From DATIHK01 sp035480775 (GTDB lineage: Bacteria; Patescibacteriota; WWE3; UBA101185; UBA10185), in the NCBI GenBank assembly GCA_035480775.1, contig DATIHK010000065.1, forward strand, positions 1-15,915: 15,915 nt of DNA. The letters are read 5' to 3'. The position numbers and the translations under genes are program-made. Positions 14,175 to 15,915 of the stretch are shown in pieces; positions within the stretch are counted from its first letter, which is position 1, and every line of letters begins with the position of its first letter. The notes under the pieces were generated by a model. That model ran no database searches and was not told the DNA's origin. It saw only the letters and a program-made list of their open reading frames with translations.

Positions 14175-14954
14175 ATGCAAAAGCTAAGCATTGTCGGGTT
14201 AATTGCTTGTTTGGTAGTCGCTTGCAGTAATACGCAAGTAATTACACAGCCGGCACCGACAAAAGTAGTATACGTAACCGCAACCGCACAACCTACAGCG
14301 ATTGCCAAAATAGCAACGCAAGAACCAGTGTTTGGCCAGGTTTCGGCAGCAAACGTAACCGTTGATGCAAAAGTTTTTGAGCTTCAACCCATTGATCGAG
14401 TTATCTTAACCGGCGACAGTAGCGGCTTTGCGACTGGTAATGTCTATCTGGCACCAGCGGATATACAACTTCCAGAAATTTCGCAAATTGTGCCACCCTG
14501 CGTGACTGGAGAAACTTTTTATCTAACCGGCTACACGTTTACTCTGCAACCGTATCATCCAGGAGTAGATGGACGCTGCACAATCAACCACGCAATAAGC
14601 GATGGCGGAGTGGCAACAGCCGCGCACGACGCGATCGTTGTAAAGTTGTACGAAAACTTGCAGACTTTTCAGCAAGACTCGAAAACTTTTTGGGTTTCAG
14701 GAAGAACCTATATTCTAGCTGCAACCCAAGATAATTGCACAATGTACACGATATATGGTCACTTGCAGTTTCCAACGGCAAACGAAAATTGGCCACAAGC
14801 CGGTGACATCGTTCAAACTGGGGCACCGCTAGGCAATGTGGGAGCTACAGGAAACGCAACAGGGCCTCACCTGCACTTTGGCATCGTGCGAGAGTGTGAT
14901 GGCAAAAGTCAGTGGATCAACCCATATTCTTTGGGATTGGTAGGAGGCAACTAG
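14175..14954 (+). CDS. M23 family metallopeptidase lipoprotein
   Basis: A 259-residue protein; GGAGG (14165-14169) lies 5 nt before ATG 14175, and a GTG at 14163 is rejected. It has a lipoprotein signal with lipobox VVAC (Cys17), then a Thr/Pro-rich linker, then VFGQVSAANVTVD (52-64), shared exactly with the preceding gene product. The peptidase domain follows: H128 and D132 in HPGVD, H196 in YGHL, and H232-L-H234 in GPHLHFGI. This is the full LytM/M23 set, with zinc bound by H128, D132 and H234 and the other His assisting catalysis. The enzyme should cut peptidoglycan cross-link peptides while tethered to the outer face of the membrane. Extra Cys (CVTGE, GRCTI, DNCTM, RECDG) suggest disulfides. 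Its stop overlaps the next start (TAGTG), giving tight coupling to a lytic transglycosylase. Confidence 0.88.
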   Translation: MQKLSIVGLIACLVVACSNTQVITQPAPTKVVYVTATAQPTAIAKIATQEPVFGQVSAANVTVDAKVFELQPIDRVILTGDSSGFATGNVYLAPADIQLPEISQIVPPCVTGETFYLTGYTFTLQPYHPGVDGRCTINHAISDGGVATAAHDAIVVKLYENLQTFQQDSKTFWVSGRTYILAATQDNCTMYTIYGHLQFPTANENWPQAGDIVQTGAPLGNVGATGNATGPHLHFGIVRECDGKSQWINPYSLGLVGGN

Positions 14955-15664
14955 TGAAACAGCTATTCGCTTTTTTGGTGGCAATTGTACTGGGTTTGGG
15001 AATGTTTTTTGGATTGCACCAAGGACTCCAAACTCCAGAACAAACAGCAACTGCGGTTGTAGCAACTACTAGCACGCCACTTCCTACGGCGACTCCAAAA
15101 CCCGTAGCGACAGCAACCGCTAGTGCTTTCGGAAACATAGTTGCGATCGATGGAGCAGTAAGTGTTGAAGCACAGCTCATCGCAGTTCCAACGGTAGTTA
15201 AAAGTGTCGAGACTGTAAAAGACTGTCAGCTATCGGTCGTCGGCGCTGTTGCAATGGCAAGGCAAGTTGCAGCGGAATACAAAATTCCGTGGGGCATTTG
15301 GGGACCTTTGATTCTGTCGGAATCGAGCTTTCATCAAGAGGTGCCCGACTCCAACGGAAACTGCGTAGTTAACACTTCGTATGACAATGGAAAAGCTGTT
15401 GCATATGGACTAGGGCAAATCAACCTCAGCGCACATCCGCAACTCGATACACAAAGGATCAAATCAGATCCAAGGTATAACCTAGAAATAGGAGCACAAA
15501 TACTGCTCAGCAGCGGTTCCAACTGGAAAGAACGCGTCGCAAACTACAAGTATGTGACGACAGATTCTTGGCAATTTCGTTTGTATGTTGGATATCAGGG
15601 AGCTAAGGGATTTACGGACACGGCATCAGGAACATGGATTTCATGGGACGTCAACGGGGATTAA
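14954..15664 (+). CDS. Membrane-anchored lytic transglycosylase (SLT/GH23-like)
   Basis: A 236-residue protein starting at GTG 14954, which shares its G with the stop of the M23 gene; GGAGG lies 6 nt upstream. An ATG at 14912 is in frame but inside the M23 gene without an SD. One helix at about residues 4-22, no lipobox, serves as a signal anchor. A Thr/Pro linker (STPLPTATPKPVATATA) follows, then AFGNIVAIDGAVSVE (58-72), a degenerate form of the motif in the two upstream genes. The SLT-type domain spans about 90-236: catalytic-type Glu123 in LILSESSFHQEV, AYGLGQINLSAHPQ (150-163, matching GLMQI), and YNLEIGAQILL. It would cut the glycan strand, complementing the M23 peptidase. Similar enzymes (VirB1 type) open the wall for trans-envelope machines; no such machine is proven here. 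Confidence 0.85.
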   Translation: MKQLFAFLVAIVLGLGMFFGLHQGLQTPEQTATAVVATTSTPLPTATPKPVATATASAFGNIVAIDGAVSVEAQLIAVPTVVKSVETVKDCQLSVVGAVAMARQVAAEYKIPWGIWGPLILSESSFHQEVPDSNGNCVVNTSYDNGKAVAYGLGQINLSAHPQLDTQRIKSDPRYNLEIGAQILLSSGSNWKERVANYKYVTTDSWQFRLYVGYQGAKGFTDTASGTWISWDVNGD

Positions 15665-15691
15665 TATTAATCTTCGAGGGCGTCCTTTTTT
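15646..15691 (+). terminator. Probable terminator ending the island, overlapping both flanking genes
   Basis: GGACG (15646-15650, inside the transglycosylase gene) pairs with CGTCC (15681-15685), followed by a T-run to 15691 that reaches the valS stop codon. Between the arms lies the 14-bp palindrome GATTAATATTAATC (15659-15672), which can extend the stem. Confidence 0.55.
15666..15673. repeat. Right copy of 8-bp direct repeat flanking the island
   Basis: ATTAATCT is identical to 7807-7814 at the rplY end and sits immediately after the last island stop codon, inside a larger palindrome. Confidence 0.3.
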
Positions 15692-15915
15692 ATGCCTTAG
15701 GCCAAGTACAAATAACTAAAGGTTTGTTGTCTTCTTCGGAGCGCGGCATTTGTGCCCAAATTGCTTCGGTTACAAAAGGCATAAATGGATGGAGCAGTTT
15801 TAATGAATTTAAAAAAACATATCTAAAAACACTTAGCGCAATTTCTTTATCTTCACGACCTTTAATACTTTCGATATATTTAGCTGCTAGCTCGTCCCAC
15901 ATAAAATGATAAATT
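15690..15915 (-). CDS. valS: Valyl-tRNA synthetase, C-terminal fragment (5' end outside window)
   Basis: The minus-strand frame is open to the window edge and continues past the ATG at 15902 (preceding residues IYHF), so that ATG is internal. The visible 74 or so residues are the helical anticodon-binding domain of a class Ia synthetase: FMWDELAAKYIESIKGR, then LNSLKLLHPFMPFVTEAIWAQMP, best matched by ValS (LHPFMPFITE.lW). The protein stops right after ICTWPKA, where E. coli-type ValS continues for well over 100 residues into the C-terminal coiled-coil tRNA-binding arm. The arm is therefore missing, either as a natural short form or because the island replaced it. Composition is AT-rich like the backbone. 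It converges on the island's last gene. LeuS or IleS are less likely alternatives. Confidence 0.8.
   Translation of the reverse strand, partial: IYHFMWDELAAKYIESIKGREDKEIALSVFRYVFLNSLKLLHPFMPFVTEAIWAQMPRSEEDNKPLVICTWPKA

Larger units (their letters stand above)
7815..15665 (+). other. GC-rich genomic island of seven envelope-protein genes
   Basis: The block between rplY and valS differs sharply from its flanks. Hand counts of single 60-base lines give 13 and 22 G+C at 2101 and 5101, against 34 and 32 at 11581 and 13381. Codon use shifts to GCG, CGC, CTC and ACG. All seven genes point the same way, each has an AGGAG-type SD or close relative, and every product carries membrane or export signals. 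Backbone composition resumes at about 15665 in valS. No integrase, transposase, tRNA or origin is visible, so origin by transfer is inferred from composition and genetic isolation. An 8-bp direct repeat brackets it. Confidence 0.65.

Noticed and set aside
14175..15664. Phage lysis module (M23 plus transglycosylase)
   Set aside because: No holin, tail, capsid or terminase gene is present. Both enzymes carry their own membrane anchors and Pro/Thr linkers like the rest of the island.
7947..15664. Conjugative type IV secretion locus
   Set aside because: A VirB1-like transglycosylase and a polytopic protein are suggestive, but no VirB4, VirD4, VirB11 ATPase, relaxase or pilin is in the window. 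The genes could lie elsewhere, so this stays only a possibility.
15659..15672. GATTAATATTAATC palindrome as an integrase core site
   Set aside because: It is explained as part of the end-of-island terminator stem, and no matching palindrome occurs at the left border.
1..15915. Recoded UGA (as in Gracilibacteria or SR1)
   Set aside because: UGA ends several well-defined genes (1527, 4748, 8828, 10290) at sensible points next to downstream starts, and does not interrupt conserved domains.
1..15915. CRISPR arrays, tRNA or rRNA genes
   Set aside because: No regularly spaced repeats, cloverleaf-like segments or rRNA-like stretches were seen in the short gaps or elsewhere.

Overview
The window looks like a piece of a Candidate Phyla Radiation (Patescibacteria) chromosome, perhaps Microgenomates or Katanobacteria. 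The lineage is inferred from gene content (PP2C-like/propeller membrane protein, bacterial PH-domain protein, a tiny two-helix membrane protein), AT-rich composition, tight packing and several genes without a Shine-Dalgarno (SD) sequence. UGA is an ordinary stop here, which argues against Gracilibacteria and Absconditabacteria.

The AT-rich backbone (1-7811, resuming at about 15690) carries: a SpoIID/LytB-type wall enzyme with an EnvC/PcsB-like coiled coil (5' end outside the window); two GT-C-type membrane glycosyltransferase-like proteins, convergent and overlapping at their 3' ends; an operon of PH-domain protein, two-helix membrane protein and pseudo-PP2C/beta-propeller receptor-like protein; a zinc-ribbon protein whose gene overlaps rplY (ribosomal protein L25) by 82 nt; and, past the island, the 3' end of valS on the minus strand. 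Two native junctions carry copies of a roughly 35-nt unit bounded by ATGA at both ends. It supplies an SD and bridges the upstream stop codon to the downstream start codon.

Between rplY and valS sits a GC-richer block of about 7.8 kb (roughly 7815-15665), all on the plus strand. It holds seven genes, each predicted to be membrane-bound or extracytoplasmic: a polytopic protein with a His-rich tail, an SPFH/band-7-like lipoprotein, a three-helix protein, a 722-residue protein with a large ectodomain, a 414-residue single-pass protein, an M23 peptidase lipoprotein and a lytic transglycosylase. Strong SDs, several promoters and four strong hairpins (three terminator-like, one of uncertain role) divide it into about four transcription units. 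The last three proteins share one layout: membrane anchor, Pro/Thr linker, a short motif (VFGQVSAANVTVD, degenerate in the third), then a private C-terminal domain. I read the block as a transferred envelope-remodelling cassette, possibly an undescribed surface or trans-envelope assembly. No ATPase, integrase, transposase or phage structural gene is visible, so mechanism and mobility are inference.

No rRNA, tRNA or CRISPR was found. No gene-free stretch exceeds 300 bases; the longest (about 175 nt, before the 722-residue gene) is rich in inverted repeats.
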